37,090 bases of DNA from DASQUK01 sp035641315 (GCA_035641315.1 DASQUK010000017.1:1-37090); one strand, 5' to 3'; positions 1-8,500 are shown, numbered from the stretch's first letter. Numbers and translations: made by a program. The notes: generated by a model from the letters alone, not told the origin.

Positions 1-978
1 GGCGGCGCCGTTGCGGGGGATGTCGGCCGCCGCCAAATGCTCGTGCACCAGGCGGCCGTAGGGCTCGCGTGCACCGAAGAGGATGGCGATGCGTTCGAGC
101 GGCGTGCCGGCCCGAGCGGCATCGACCACTGCCCTGACGGCGGCGCGCACCTCGTCGTCGGCATCGGAGGCGGTCAGGACACGGGTGGCGCCGTGAGCCC
201 GGAGCCGTGCGACGTGCGAGATATCGGGCAGCACCGCGCCGAAGCGGGCGAGGGAACGGCGCACGCCGGCGTCGGCCCGCTCCACCCCGCTGAGCCCGGG
301 GACCACTGTGGCGGGGCAGGCTTCGGCCACCGCCGCCACCAGGCGAGCTTGCCGCTGGAGCAGATCCTGGGGCAGGTAGACGACGACATGCCCGAGCTCG
401 CGTGCCACCCGCCCCGGGTCGCTGCGGGCCGCCGCGATGGCCGCGTCGGTCAGGTCGGCCTCGTCGTACCAGCCGTCGCGCAGCACCGACCGCGCCCGCC
501 GGCACAGCCGCACCACGTCGCGCGCCCGCCGCCCGACGGTCGCCAACGCGTCGAGGCCGGCCGGCGAGACGTCGGACAGCTCGCCGAAGGCCGCCACCAG
601 CGCGGCCTCGGTCGCCGGGTGCTGTGCGACCGGCGCGAACATGCCGGCGTCGTCGCGCAACGCCCGACGCAGCGCCGCCGCCAGGACCGGCGTCGACACC
701 GGGCGCCGACCCTCGGCCGCCAGCCGCGGCGCCCCCAGCAGTTCGGCGAGCCGGTAGACGGTCAGGAACGTCACCGCCGCGACGCCCGAGCCGCCGGCGC
801 TCAGCTGCCCCAACGAGCCGCTGGCCAGCGCCCGCCGGCCGGTGACCCCGACATGGTTGGCGGGCACGATGACCGTGACCGGCGCCAGCGGGTCGCCTCG
901 CTTGGCCGCCGCGACGGCGCGTGCCAACGCCTCCAGGGCGGGGCGTCCGTAGGCGGTGGGAACGAGGTCGGGGGGCAC
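1..978 (-). CDS. AddB/RecB-like PD-(D/E)XK nuclease family protein, N-terminal part (runs off window)
   Basis: Open over 326 codons on the minus strand from a GTG start to the window edge; only the N-terminal part is present. The protein opens with PPDLVPTAYGRPALEAL, then TVIVPANHVG near residue 35, and later LERIAILFGAREPYGRLVHE. These are typical of the helicase-like N-terminal region of actinobacterial AddB-type proteins, whose C-terminal PD-(D/E)XK nuclease would lie beyond the window. Such proteins process DNA double-strand ends. The start at 978 is chosen because a TAGCCT hexamer ends 7 bases upstream, suggesting a leaderless mRNA; a GTG at 996 lies inside that promoter. The nuclease domain itself is not seen, so the family call rests on the N-terminal part only. 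Confidence 0.7.
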   Translation of the reverse strand, partial: MPPDLVPTAYGRPALEALARAVAAAKRGDPLAPVTVIVPANHVGVTGRRALASGSLGQLSAGGSGVAAVTFLTVYRLAELLGAPRLAAEGRRPVSTPVLAAALRRALRDDAGMFAPVAQHPATEAALVAAFGELSDVSPAGLDALATVGRRARDVVRLCRRARSVLRDGWYDEADLTDAAIAAARSDPGRVARELGHVVVYLPQDLLQRQARLVAAVAEACPATVVPGLSGVERADAGVRRSLARFGAVLPDISHVARLRAHGATRVLTASDADDEVRAAVRAVVDAARAGTPLERIAILFGAREPYGRLVHEHLAAADIPRNGAA

Positions 979-985
979 GAACCTC

Positions 986-1007
986 AGGCTATGCACGGGG
1001 TGTGACA
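986..1007 (-). promoter_or_regulatory. Putative DNA-damage (PafBC/RecA-NDp type) promoter of the AddB-like gene
   Basis: On the minus strand TGTCACAC (1007-1000) is followed by exactly eight bases and then TAGCCT (991-986), with the GTG start 7 bases further. The mycobacterial LexA-independent damage promoter recognised with PafBC has the form TTGTCRGTG-N8-TANNNT. The spacing is exact and the first five bases TGTCA agree, while the last three differ (CAC for GTG). The downstream gene is a DNA-repair candidate, which fits. Confidence 0.45.
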
Positions 1008-1008
1008 G

Positions 1009-1911
1009 TTAACGGCGACCCGCACTGCCCCCGGAAGCGGATTCCGAGACGGCGCCGCCGCGGGTGGCCCCGAGCGGCACCTGGCCGCTGATGTGCGGCA
1101 CCTCTATGTCCACGGTGACCGTGCCGTGGTCGTGCTCGTAGCGCAGGACGTTTAGGGCCGCGGCGTAGACGACCAGCCGCGCCGTCAGCGCCAGCCAGGC
1201 GAGGATGGCGAACACCACCCCCAGCGACCCGTACAGCGCCGACGACGAGGCCACCGCCCGTGGCACGTACACGGAGCCGATGACCTTCAGCACCTCAAGG
1301 CCGACGGCGCCGGCCACCGCCCCGGGGAGGTGCACGCGCCAGGGAACGTCGACGTTGGTGAGCACGACGAACATCCACACGAACAACACGACGTTCAAGG
1401 CCAGGCCGGCCAGGACCGTAGGCGCCGCCGCCGGTCCTGGCAGCTCGTTGAGCAGCGGCCCGAGCGCCATCGAGCCGAGGAACAGGAGGCCGGCGCCGAG
1501 CAGCCAGCCCGCACCCACCAGCCGGGAGGCGATTCCCCGCCCGGTCACCTGCCAGGTGGCGTTGAGCGCGGTCTCGAGCGCGCCGGCCACGCCCAGCCCG
1601 CCCCAGGTCAGTCCGAGCAGACCGACCACCGACGCCGCTCGGCGGCTGCCCTCGGCGGCGTCGATGACGTCGGTGACCTGTTCCGCGGCCTTTCCCTCCA
1701 GGCCGAGCTGGTCGATGACCTCGGACTCGAAGTCGGCATCCCCGGCCGAGACGTAGCCGAGGACGGCGATGCCGACGAGCAGCAGCGGGAACAACGACAG
1801 GAAGCCGGCGAGGGCGATGGACGACGCCAACGGACCCCCGCCGACGGCCCCCACCCGCTCGTGGACGGGCAGCACTGACCGCACTACGGGCAGGCGGCGC
1901 AGGGCTTCCAC
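1009..1911 (-). CDS. YihY/BrkB family inner-membrane protein
   Basis: A 300-residue multi-pass membrane protein. It shows the family features: an N-terminal hydrophobic block with SLFPLLLVGIAVLGY near residues 38-52, then TWGGLGVAGALETALNATW near 100-120, and two or three further membrane segments (about 130-190 and 195-255). Family members (once annotated ribonuclease BN or BrkB) have six or so membrane helices and no settled biochemical role. The GTG start at 1911 is preceded by an AGGAGAGG ribosome-binding site a few bases away. Its TAA stop at 1009-1011 abuts the promoter of the AddB-like gene, so the two are probably transcribed separately. Confidence 0.88.
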   Translation of the reverse strand: MEALRRLPVVRSVLPVHERVGAVGGGPLASSIALAGFLSLFPLLLVGIAVLGYVSAGDADFESEVIDQLGLEGKAAEQVTDVIDAAEGSRRAASVVGLLGLTWGGLGVAGALETALNATWQVTGRGIASRLVGAGWLLGAGLLFLGSMALGPLLNELPGPAAAPTVLAGLALNVVLFVWMFVVLTNVDVPWRVHLPGAVAGAVGLEVLKVIGSVYVPRAVASSSALYGSLGVVFAILAWLALTARLVVYAAALNVLRYEHDHGTVTVDIEVPHISGQVPLGATRGGAVSESASGGSAGRR

Positions 1912-1973
1912 ACCTCTCCTCTACCCCTTGGCGGTCGATCGTTCCCCGAGTTGCACGAGGTAGGTTGCGACGA

Positions 1974-2726
1974 GTGACCCCCGACGGATCCTCGTCCCAC
2001 GCCACCGCGGCGGCCGACCTCGATCCCGGGCGCATCCCGAGCCATGTCGCCGTCGTGATGGACGGCAACGGCCGCTGGGCCCAGCGTCGGGGACTGCCCC
2101 GCACCGAGGGCCACGCCGCCGGCGAGCAGGCGCTGTTCGACGCGGTCGAGGGCGCGCTGGAGATCGGCCTGGGGTGGCTGACCGCGTGGGCGTTCTCGAC
2201 CGAGAACTGGCGGCGGCCGCCGGACGAGGTCCGCTACCTCATGGGGTTCAACGAGTCCCTGCTGGTGCGCCGGCGCGACGAGCTGCACGACAAGAACGTG
2301 CGGGTGCGCTTCATCGGCCGGCGGGATTGGCGGGTGCCGCGCCGGGTGGTCCGCCGCATGGACGAGACCGTGGAGCTGACGCGCCGCAACACGGGCCTCA
2401 CGCTGACGATGGCGTTCAACTACGGCGGTCGGGCCGAGATCCTCGACGCCGTGCGGGCGTTGGTGGCGTCCGGAACCCCGGCCGACAAGATCACCGAGAA
2501 GCGGGTGCGTGATCACCTCTACGCGCCCGACATGCCCGACCCCGATCTGGTGGTGCGGACGTCGGGCGAGTACCGGCTCTCCAACTTCATGCTCTGGGAG
2601 CTGGCGTACAGCGAGCTGGTGTTCACCGACGTGCTGTGGCCCGACTTCCGGCGCCAGCACCTGTTCGAGGCCATCCGCGAGTACCAGAGCCGTGAGCGCC
2701 GCTTCGGGGGCGTACGGTCGGGTTAG
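1974..2726 (+). CDS. uppS: Isoprenyl transferase (undecaprenyl diphosphate synthase family)
   Basis: A 250-residue cis-prenyltransferase that condenses isopentenyl diphosphate onto an allylic diphosphate to make the long-chain lipid carrier for cell-wall synthesis. The signature VVMDGNGRW (residues 27-35, catalytic Asp30) is intact, followed by the conserved GH motif, AFSTENWRRP, and the C-terminal RTSGEYRLSNFMLWE block that binds diphosphate. The GTG at 1974 is preferred: TAGGTT (1961-1966) ends 7 bases upstream. The frame remains open to a TTG at 1965, but that codon lies within the hexamer. It lies 3 bases upstream of recO, so the two are probably co-transcribed. Confidence 0.93.
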   Translation: MTPDGSSSHATAAADLDPGRIPSHVAVVMDGNGRWAQRRGLPRTEGHAAGEQALFDAVEGALEIGLGWLTAWAFSTENWRRPPDEVRYLMGFNESLLVRRRDELHDKNVRVRFIGRRDWRVPRRVVRRMDETVELTRRNTGLTLTMAFNYGGRAEILDAVRALVASGTPADKITEKRVRDHLYAPDMPDPDLVVRTSGEYRLSNFMLWELAYSELVFTDVLWPDFRRQHLFEAIREYQSRERRFGGVRSG

Positions 2727-2729
2727 TGC

Positions 2730-3446
2730 ATGCCGCTCTACCACGACCGCGGGGTGGTGCTGCGCACCCACAAGCTGGGTGAGGCCGACCGCATCGTCAC
2801 GATGCTCACCCGGGCGCACGGCAAGGTGCGGGCGGTGGCCAAGGGGGTGCGCAAGACCAAGAGCCGGTTCGGCGGCCGGCTGGAACCCCCGCGCCACATC
2901 GACCTGCTGCTCTACGAGGGTCGCGAGCTCGACATCGTGAGTCAGGCCGAGACGATCGACCACTTCCGCACGGTGCGAGACGACCTCGACCGGCTGGGGC
3001 GGGCGGTGACGATGCTCGAGGCCGCCGACCAGCTGTCGATGGAACGCCAACCCAACGGCCGGCTCTACGACATGTTGGTCGGCGCCCTGCGCGCGCTGGC
3101 GTCTCAGGATGCGCCGCTCGTCGTCGCCGGGTTCTTCCTCAAGGTCCTGGCGCTCGAGGGCTTCGGGCCCCAGGTCGAGGAGTGCGCCGTATGTGGCTCG
3201 CCCGGGCCGCTGGTGTCGTGGGCCATCGAGGAGGGCGGACTGCGGTGCGGCGGCCACCGGCAGGGGGTGGCCGTGAGTCCCGAGTCCGTGGAGGTGCTCC
3301 AGCACATGCTGGGTGGCCGGCTGGGAACAGCGCTCAACGAGACCCGGGCGTCGGTGGTGTCGGAGCTGGATCACCTCGCGGTGCGGGCGCTGGAGCACCA
3401 CCTCGAGCGCCGGCTCCGCTCGGTCACGGCGCTACATAGGGCCTGA
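2730..3446 (+). CDS. recO: DNA repair protein RecO
   Basis: A 238-residue RecO, which loads RecA onto SSB-coated single-stranded DNA in the RecFOR pathway. It begins with the OB-fold (YHDRGVVLRTHKLGEADRIV, then GKVRAVAKGVRKTKSRFGG near residues 31-50). The C-terminal helical domain carries a metal site of the form ECAVCG (about 150-155) followed by LRCGGH, i.e. Cys-X2-Cys plus Cys-X2-His rather than four cysteines. Length is normal for the family. The ATG follows the uppS stop after 3 bases. A large palindromic hairpin lies just beyond its stop. Confidence 0.95.
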   Translation: MPLYHDRGVVLRTHKLGEADRIVTMLTRAHGKVRAVAKGVRKTKSRFGGRLEPPRHIDLLLYEGRELDIVSQAETIDHFRTVRDDLDRLGRAVTMLEAADQLSMERQPNGRLYDMLVGALRALASQDAPLVVAGFFLKVLALEGFGPQVEECAVCGSPGPLVSWAIEEGGLRCGGHRQGVAVSPESVEVLQHMLGGRLGTALNETRASVVSELDHLAVRALEHHLERRLRSVTALHRA

Positions 3447-3462
3447 GGCGGCGTTCCGTACC

Positions 3463-3507
3463 CGCCGTTCTTGGCACCAGATTGGTTGCTCAGCAACCAG
3501 AACGGCG
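3463..3507. terminator. Nested palindrome between convergent recO and RDD genes, probable bidirectional terminator
   Basis: CGCCGTTCT (3463-3471) is the exact reverse complement of AGAACGGCG (3499-3507). Inside it, TGGTTGCT and AGCAACCA form a perfect 8-bp hairpin around a single C (3483-3499). There is no T-tract, as is common in GC-rich actinobacteria. The position between two converging genes supports a terminator role. Confidence 0.55.
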
Positions 3508-3517
3508 CCATGAAGGC

Positions 3518-4600
3518 TCAGAGCGGCTTCCACTCCTTGGCGGCGTCGTCCCATCCGAGCCACTGCCCCCGCTCCGGCGACCACACGATGTACGTGCCCC
3601 GGGCCGGATCCCACTGCGGGTTGTACTCCGGCTGGGCGGCGGTCGACGTCTCTGGCTCCGGCTGGGGCTCGGGCTCCTCCGGGGCCGGCGCGCCCAGGGG
3701 CCCCTGGGGCTCGGGCGCACCGGGTCCTCGGGTGGGCTCGGGCTCCGCGGGTTCGGCGCCCTCGGTCGGCGCCGCCTCGCCACCGGGTGGCAACCAATCA
3801 GCCGGACCGCCTGCCGGCGTCTCCGGGGATTCCGCCGGGGGACCGCCCCAGGTCGGTGCTGGACCCCACGCGGGCGGCTGGCCCCAGGTTTGTGGCTGAG
3901 CGCCCGGCGGCCGGCCCGGGGGCGGGCCCCAACCGGCACCCGGGCCACCAGGAGCGCCTGGGCCACCCGGAGCGCCGGGATATCCGGGGTAGCCCGCGGC
4001 GTAACTGGGCGTCACACCGGGCACGAGTATGGGGCTCCCCGCGTACTCCTTGCCCACGACATAGGTCTTGGCGGCCATGTCGCCCACCCGGCGGTGGCCC
4101 TTGTTGGACAGCGCCACGATCAACCCGACGAGGCCGGCGCACAGTCCGTCCACGATGAACAGCACCCAGCGGATGAGCGCCCGGCCGATCCCCGGCACCT
4201 GACCGTCCTCGCCGACCGTGCGCAGCCCGAAGAGCAGCTTGCCCGGCGTCCACCCCTTGAGCCCCTGGAGCAGGACGGCGATCAGCAGCCCAGCGCCCAG
4301 TGCCACGAGCCAGGGCGCCACCGGGACGCCGTCGCTGAAGTAGACCCGGTCGCCGGCGTCGACACATACCCCGTCCTCTTGGTCCATGTAGTCGTCGCAG
4401 AAGTCGCTGCCGGACTGGTCGAGGCGGTCCTCCTCGAGGTACTCGAGGTCGCTCGTGAACAGCCCGACGGCCGGCGCCAGCGTGATCACCGAGTCGACGA
4501 CCCAGGCGCCCACCCGACGTCCCATCACGGCGGTGGGGTCGCCCGCGCGGAGATCAGGGGCGTACGTCGTCCCTGTCGGCGGGTACGGATACGAGCTCAC
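3518..4600 (-). CDS. RDD family membrane protein with Gly/Pro-rich C-terminal tail
   Basis: 360 residues. The first half is an RDD domain: GRRVGAWVVDSVITL (about 27-41, with the family Arg and Asp), a loop with two Cys (DFCDD and DGVCVD), then hydrophobic segments near 100-115 and 145-168 with GWTPGKLLFGLRTV between them. A glycine-, proline- and glutamate-rich stretch of about 130 residues follows (roughly 200-330). The tail ends with YNPQWDPARGTYIVWSPERG, an aromatic module often seen at the end of actinobacterial RDD proteins and probably cytoplasmic or envelope-associated. RDD proteins are poorly characterised; some have been linked to ion transport. Single gene, divergent from glyS. Confidence 0.85.
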   Translation of the reverse strand: MSSYPYPPTGTTYAPDLRAGDPTAVMGRRVGAWVVDSVITLAPAVGLFTSDLEYLEEDRLDQSGSDFCDDYMDQEDGVCVDAGDRVYFSDGVPVAPWLVALGAGLLIAVLLQGLKGWTPGKLLFGLRTVGEDGQVPGIGRALIRWVLFIVDGLCAGLVGLIVALSNKGHRRVGDMAAKTYVVGKEYAGSPILVPGVTPSYAAGYPGYPGAPGGPGAPGGPGAGWGPPPGRPPGAQPQTWGQPPAWGPAPTWGGPPAESPETPAGGPADWLPPGGEAAPTEGAEPAEPEPTRGPGAPEPQGPLGAPAPEEPEPQPEPETSTAAQPEYNPQWDPARGTYIVWSPERGQWLGWDDAAKEWKPL

Positions 4601-4656
4601 TGCCGCGTGTCTACCACCGCATGGACCTGCGCTCCGGCTACCTAGACTCGTGGACC

Positions 4657-5994
4657 ATGTCCCCGGCCCCCGACCCCTCCCTGTTCGACAAGGTCGTCAA
4701 CCTCTGCAAGCGGCGTGGGTTCGTCTTCCCGTCGGCCGAGATCTACGGCGGTTTCCGCTCCACCTACGACTACGGGCCGGTGGGCGTGCTGCTCCTCCGC
4801 AACGTCAAGGAGGCGTGGTGGCGGTCGATGGTGCAGCTCCGCCACGACGTCGTGGGGCTTGACGCCGCCATCCTGTCGCCGCCCGCCATCTGGGAGGCGT
4901 CCGGACACCTGCAGAACTTCACCGACCCGCTGGTCGACTGCCGCAACTGCCGCGAGCGCTTCCGCCTCGACAAGCTCGACGATCTCGAGGAGTGCCCCAA
5001 CTGCCACGCCCGGGGCAGCTTCACCGAGGCGCGGCAGTTCAACCTGATGTTCAAGACCTACGCCGGTCCGCTCGAGACCACCAGCGCCGAGGTCTACCTG
5101 CGGCCCGAGACCGCCCAGGGCATGTTCGTCAACTTCAAGAACGTGCTCGAGACGTCGCGCAAGCGGCCGCCGTTCGGTATCGCCCAGATCGGCAAGTCGT
5201 TCCGCAACGAGATCACGCCGGGCAACTTCGTCTTCCGCACCCGCGAGTTCGAACAGATGGAGATGGAGTACTTCGTGCCGCCCGACGAGGCCGCCAAGTG
5301 GTACGACTACTGGTGCTACGAGCGGCTCCAGTGGTACGTCGACCTCGGGATCCCCGCCGACCAGCTGCGGCTGCGGGCCCACGACGAGGAGGAGCTGTCG
5401 CACTATTCGACGGCCACCTCCGACGTCGAGTTCCTCTTCCCCTGGGGCTGGGACGAGCTCGAGGGCGTGGCCAACCGCACCGACTACGACCTGACCCAGC
5501 ACGCCAAGGCGTCGGGCGAGAGCCTCGACTACTTCGACCAGGCGCTCGGCGAACGCTACGTCCCCTACGTGATCGAGCCGGCGGCGGGCGCCACCCGCAC
5601 CGCCATGGCGTTCCTCATGGCCGCGTACGACGAGGAGGAGGTGACCCGCGAAGGCCAGGGCCAGGGGGAGACCCGCACGATCCTGCGCTTCCACCACCGC
5701 ATCGCTCCCTACAAGGTGGCGGTGCTGCCGCTGTCCAAGAAGGCGGAGCTGCAGGCGCCGGCCAACAAGGTGCTGGAGCTGCTCCAGCCCCACTTCATGT
5801 GCGACTACGACGAGACCCAGGCCATCGGGCGCCGCTACCGCCGCCAGGACGAGCTGGGCACGCCCTACTGCGTGACCATCGACTTCGAGACGCTCGACGA
5901 CCACGCCGTCACGGTGCGCGACCGCGACTCGATGGCGCAGGACCGGGTACCGATCGACGCACTGCTCGACCACCTGGTACCGAAGCTGGCCTGA
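4657..5994 (+). CDS. glyS: Glycine--tRNA ligase (single-chain, alpha2 type)
   Basis: A 445-residue class II aminoacyl-tRNA synthetase that charges tRNA-Gly. Zinc-type cysteine pairs CRNC (95-98) and CPNC (113-116) are present, then RPETAQG (149-155) and the motif 2 region with GKSFRNEITP and FRTREFEQMEMEYF. The C-terminal anticodon-binding domain begins near IAPYKVAVLPLSKK. Length is normal for the eukaryote/actinobacterial-like GlyRS rather than the GlyQ+GlyS pair. The ATG at 4657 is preferred over an in-frame ATG at 4621 because TAGACT (4643-4648) lies just upstream and homologues start close to PSLFDKVV. Its 3' end overlaps the antisense ATP-grasp/GNAT gene by 86 bases. Confidence 0.95.
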   Translation: MSPAPDPSLFDKVVNLCKRRGFVFPSAEIYGGFRSTYDYGPVGVLLLRNVKEAWWRSMVQLRHDVVGLDAAILSPPAIWEASGHLQNFTDPLVDCRNCRERFRLDKLDDLEECPNCHARGSFTEARQFNLMFKTYAGPLETTSAEVYLRPETAQGMFVNFKNVLETSRKRPPFGIAQIGKSFRNEITPGNFVFRTREFEQMEMEYFVPPDEAAKWYDYWCYERLQWYVDLGIPADQLRLRAHDEEELSHYSTATSDVEFLFPWGWDELEGVANRTDYDLTQHAKASGESLDYFDQALGERYVPYVIEPAAGATRTAMAFLMAAYDEEEVTREGQGQGETRTILRFHHRIAPYKVAVLPLSKKAELQAPANKVLELLQPHFMCDYDETQAIGRRYRRQDELGTPYCVTIDFETLDDHAVTVRDRDSMAQDRVPIDALLDHLVPKLA

Positions 5995-7975
5995 GGACGT
6001 CGGGCCGCTGGGTGATCCAGATCATGCTGCGACCGGACTCGCCGGGCGCCGACACCTCGCCGTCCTCGACGCGATCGAGCCGGTAGCCCAGGCGGGCGGG
6101 GACTCCGGCGCTGCGCGTGTTGGCCTCGTCGCAATGGATCTCGACCCGCTCGACGTCGGGCAGTCCCCAGGCCGCCTCGGTGAGGACGCGGGCGGCCGCC
6201 GTGGCGTGACCCTGCCCCGTGTGGGAAACGTGCACCCAGTAACCGATCTCGATGCCACCGGGACCGATGCGCCGCATCAGCCCGCACCCCCCGATGATCT
6301 CCCGCTCGTCGGGGGAGAGGATGGCGAACTCGTAGTCGGAACCGTCCTCCCACGTGGCGTCGGCACCGGCGAGCCGGTCGCGCTGCATGGCGGGATCGGC
6401 CGCCGCCCGAGTGGCCCACGGCATCCAGGGCGCGAGGTGCTCGAGGCTCTCGCGCACCGCCCGGGCAAACGCCTCGGCGTCGCTGGGCCGGGCCCGCCGC
6501 AGCACCGCGCCGCTGTGCGTGGGGATGCGCTCGGGCGGCCGGGGCCGTGCGGCGTCGGCGAGCGGCTTCGGCGACGGCGGTGGCGACGGGGGCGGCATGA
6601 GCGGACCGATGCCGGCGCCCAGCTCCCGGTCGGCCCAGTTGAAAGCGGCTGCGGCGCGGGGCGCCAGCGGCGGTCCTACGGCGGTGGCGTCGGGCTTGGC
6701 GGTGAAGCGGACCAAGCCGCCCATGCTCGACGGCCCGGTGGCGAGAACGGCGTTGGGTTCTTGGCCGTTCTCGGCCGCTCGGCAGCTCTCGTCCGTCACG
6801 ACCAGCAGATGCTCACGCGACTCGGTCCAGCGCACCGGCGACTCCAACCAGCCGCCGCCGGCGCGGTCGGCGTCGGCCGCAGCCACGATGGTCGCTTCCA
6901 GCTCGTCAGCCCCGACGGGGCACGGTCGACCGGCGGCGACCGACCATTGGAGGGCCATGAACGGCAGCTCGGGCAGGCCGTGCAGCAGGGGAGTGAAGCC
7001 GGCGCCGACGCGGGGGTTGAGCTCCGTCGGGCGGAACCCCTCCTCGGCGAGGACGCCGTCGAGCGTGTAGCACCCCAGGAAGGCGACCTCGTCCCGCAGC
7101 AGCGTCCCCACCCGCCGGGCCGCGACCCGCATGGCCGCCCGGTCGGCATCGGGAGGATCGAAGAAGGTGGACGTGCCCGCGTAGTGCAATGCGGGCGGCC
7201 CGCTCGACCGCAACGTGATCGATTCGACCGGACGGAACACGGCCAATCCGCCGTCCGTGGCGAAACCATGAATGCTGCAGGGCGTGCCCTCCAGGAACGG
7301 CGCCACCCGCACGTGCCGGCAGCGGGCCGCGAACCAACGCTGGGCGTCGGCGGCTTGGGCGTCGTCGGTCACCCAGCGCACGAAGCTGGCTCCGCCGTTG
7401 AAGCCCTGACGGGCGTCGCCCGACCATACGGTGCCCGAACCCCGGTCGAGCCTGCGGGCGGCGGCGGCCAGCGCGTCGCGGTCGTGGGCGGCCACGATCT
7501 CGCACGGCGTGCGGTCGACGCCGGCGCGGTCGAACAGTGCGTCATTGGTGGTCTTGTCCTCCAGCGCCACCCACTCCGGCCGACGCCCGCCGCTCACCGG
7601 ACGGCCGCCGATCGCCGTGACGGCATGGAACGGTCCGGCGAGCACCAGGGCGTCGCCCGCCGGGTCGAAGCTGTCGAGAGCATCGGTCAGCTCGGCCGGC
7701 GGATCGGCGGCCAACCGCTCGAACTGGCGGAACTCATCCACCGCGTCGGTGGCCCGGATGCCAAGGTCGATCCATTCGGCGTCGCAGGGATCGGGCAGCT
7801 CGCCGGTCCCGCGTGTGGTGCCCACAACGAGGACGCGACCGGCCCCCAGGGCGCGCAGCTCGCGGATCCACCGAGGCGCGGCGGCGATCGGTAGCCCTGC
7901 CAGCACGACCCGACGAACGCCGATCCAGTCGCGGGCGGCCTCGCGGATGCGCTCGACCACTTGGGCTGGCTCCAT
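5909..7975 (-). CDS. ATP-grasp ligase fused to a GNAT acetyltransferase
   Basis: A 688-residue two-domain protein. Residues about 130-340 resemble an ATP-grasp ligase: an EDKTTNDALFDRAGV segment (139-153), the CSIHGFATDG strand, and a metal-binding TELNPRVGAG motif (317-326) with the Glu and Asn expected for magnesium-ATP. A proline-rich linker runs from about 459 to 488. Residues 489-650 are a RimJ/RimL-type GNAT domain: LRRARPSDAEAF, IIGGCGLMRRIGPGGIEIGYWV and the acetyl-CoA loop TGQGHATAAARVL. ATP-grasp enzymes join carboxylates to amines; GNAT enzymes acetylate amines, so the two may act on one product. Substrate unknown. The ATG follows TACCTT by 6 bases. The last 86 bases are antisense to the end of glyS. 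Confidence 0.82.
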   Translation of the reverse strand: MEPAQVVERIREAARDWIGVRRVVLAGLPIAAAPRWIRELRALGAGRVLVVGTTRGTGELPDPCDAEWIDLGIRATDAVDEFRQFERLAADPPAELTDALDSFDPAGDALVLAGPFHAVTAIGGRPVSGGRRPEWVALEDKTTNDALFDRAGVDRTPCEIVAAHDRDALAAAARRLDRGSGTVWSGDARQGFNGGASFVRWVTDDAQAADAQRWFAARCRHVRVAPFLEGTPCSIHGFATDGGLAVFRPVESITLRSSGPPALHYAGTSTFFDPPDADRAAMRVAARRVGTLLRDEVAFLGCYTLDGVLAEEGFRPTELNPRVGAGFTPLLHGLPELPFMALQWSVAAGRPCPVGADELEATIVAAADADRAGGGWLESPVRWTESREHLLVVTDESCRAAENGQEPNAVLATGPSSMGGLVRFTAKPDATAVGPPLAPRAAAAFNWADRELGAGIGPLMPPPSPPPSPKPLADAARPRPPERIPTHSGAVLRRARPSDAEAFARAVRESLEHLAPWMPWATRAAADPAMQRDRLAGADATWEDGSDYEFAILSPDEREIIGGCGLMRRIGPGGIEIGYWVHVSHTGQGHATAAARVLTEAAWGLPDVERVEIHCDEANTRSAGVPARLGYRLDRVEDGEVSAPGESGRSMIWITQRPDVLRPASVPGGRAVRRSVPGPAPSSRGRAP

Positions 7976-8020
7976 GCCTGGAAGGTAGGCGTCGACGCTG
8001 CTGGCGCCCCAGCGAGTTGG

Positions 8021-8500
8021 TCAGTCGCCCCGGCGGATCCGGCGGGCATGCGCGCGCAGGATCTCGCTCGCCCGGGTGATCACGTCCAGCACCACCGCCA
8101 GCTCGTCGTCGGAGTAGTCGCGCTGCAACGCCAGCATGTCGGCGATCATGCCGTCGAACATCGGCTGGATGCGGGTCATTGCCTCGGGCACCAGGCGCAC
8201 GATCACCCGTCGCCGGTCGCTGGGATCGCGCTCCCGCCGGAGGAAACCGGCCTTCTCGCAGCGGTCGAGGACGCCGGTGACCGCGCCCGTGGTGAGCCCG
8301 GTCAGCTCAGCGAGCTGGCCGGCCGTGAGTGGCTCGGGATCGGCCTCGGCCAGCAGCAGCACGCAGCCCCAGTCGGTCGAGTGGATGCCCAAGCGGTCGG
8401 CGCACGCGCTCACGAGCATCGACGACGAGTTGCCCAGGGACCGCCCGGCCGCCAGCAGGGTGGCCGACAGTTCGGCGCGACGTTCGGCGGGCGCATCCAC
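8021..8500 (-). CDS. MarR family transcriptional regulator
   Basis: 159 residues with the winged-helix core LTAGQLAELTGLTTGAVTGV (about 59-78) and the wing motif ERDPSDRRRVIVRLVPEA, both diagnostic of MarR. Such proteins are dimeric repressors that release DNA on binding small aromatic or toxic ligands. The GTG at 8500 is chosen because GGAGGAGT lies 4-6 bases upstream; an in-frame TTG at 8557 has no such site. It is divergent from the MMPL transporter, so regulating that pump and itself is the natural inference. Confidence 0.9.
   Translation of the reverse strand: MDAPAERRAELSATLLAAGRSLGNSSSMLVSACADRLGIHSTDWGCVLLLAEADPEPLTAGQLAELTGLTTGAVTGVLDRCEKAGFLRRERDPSDRRRVIVRLVPEAMTRIQPMFDGMIADMLALQRDYSDDELAVVLDVITRASEILRAHARRIRRGD

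Noticed and set aside
37..1005. Long plus-strand open frame opposite the AddB-like gene
   Set aside because: Its translation is low-complexity and Arg/Gly/Pro-rich, while the minus strand gives a recognisable helicase-nuclease N-terminus from a GTG start.
4642..5973. 443-codon minus-strand frame opposite glyS
   Set aside because: A shadow of the high-GC glyS codon pattern; the product is Val/Gly/Leu/His-rich and resembles nothing, whereas glyS is unmistakable.
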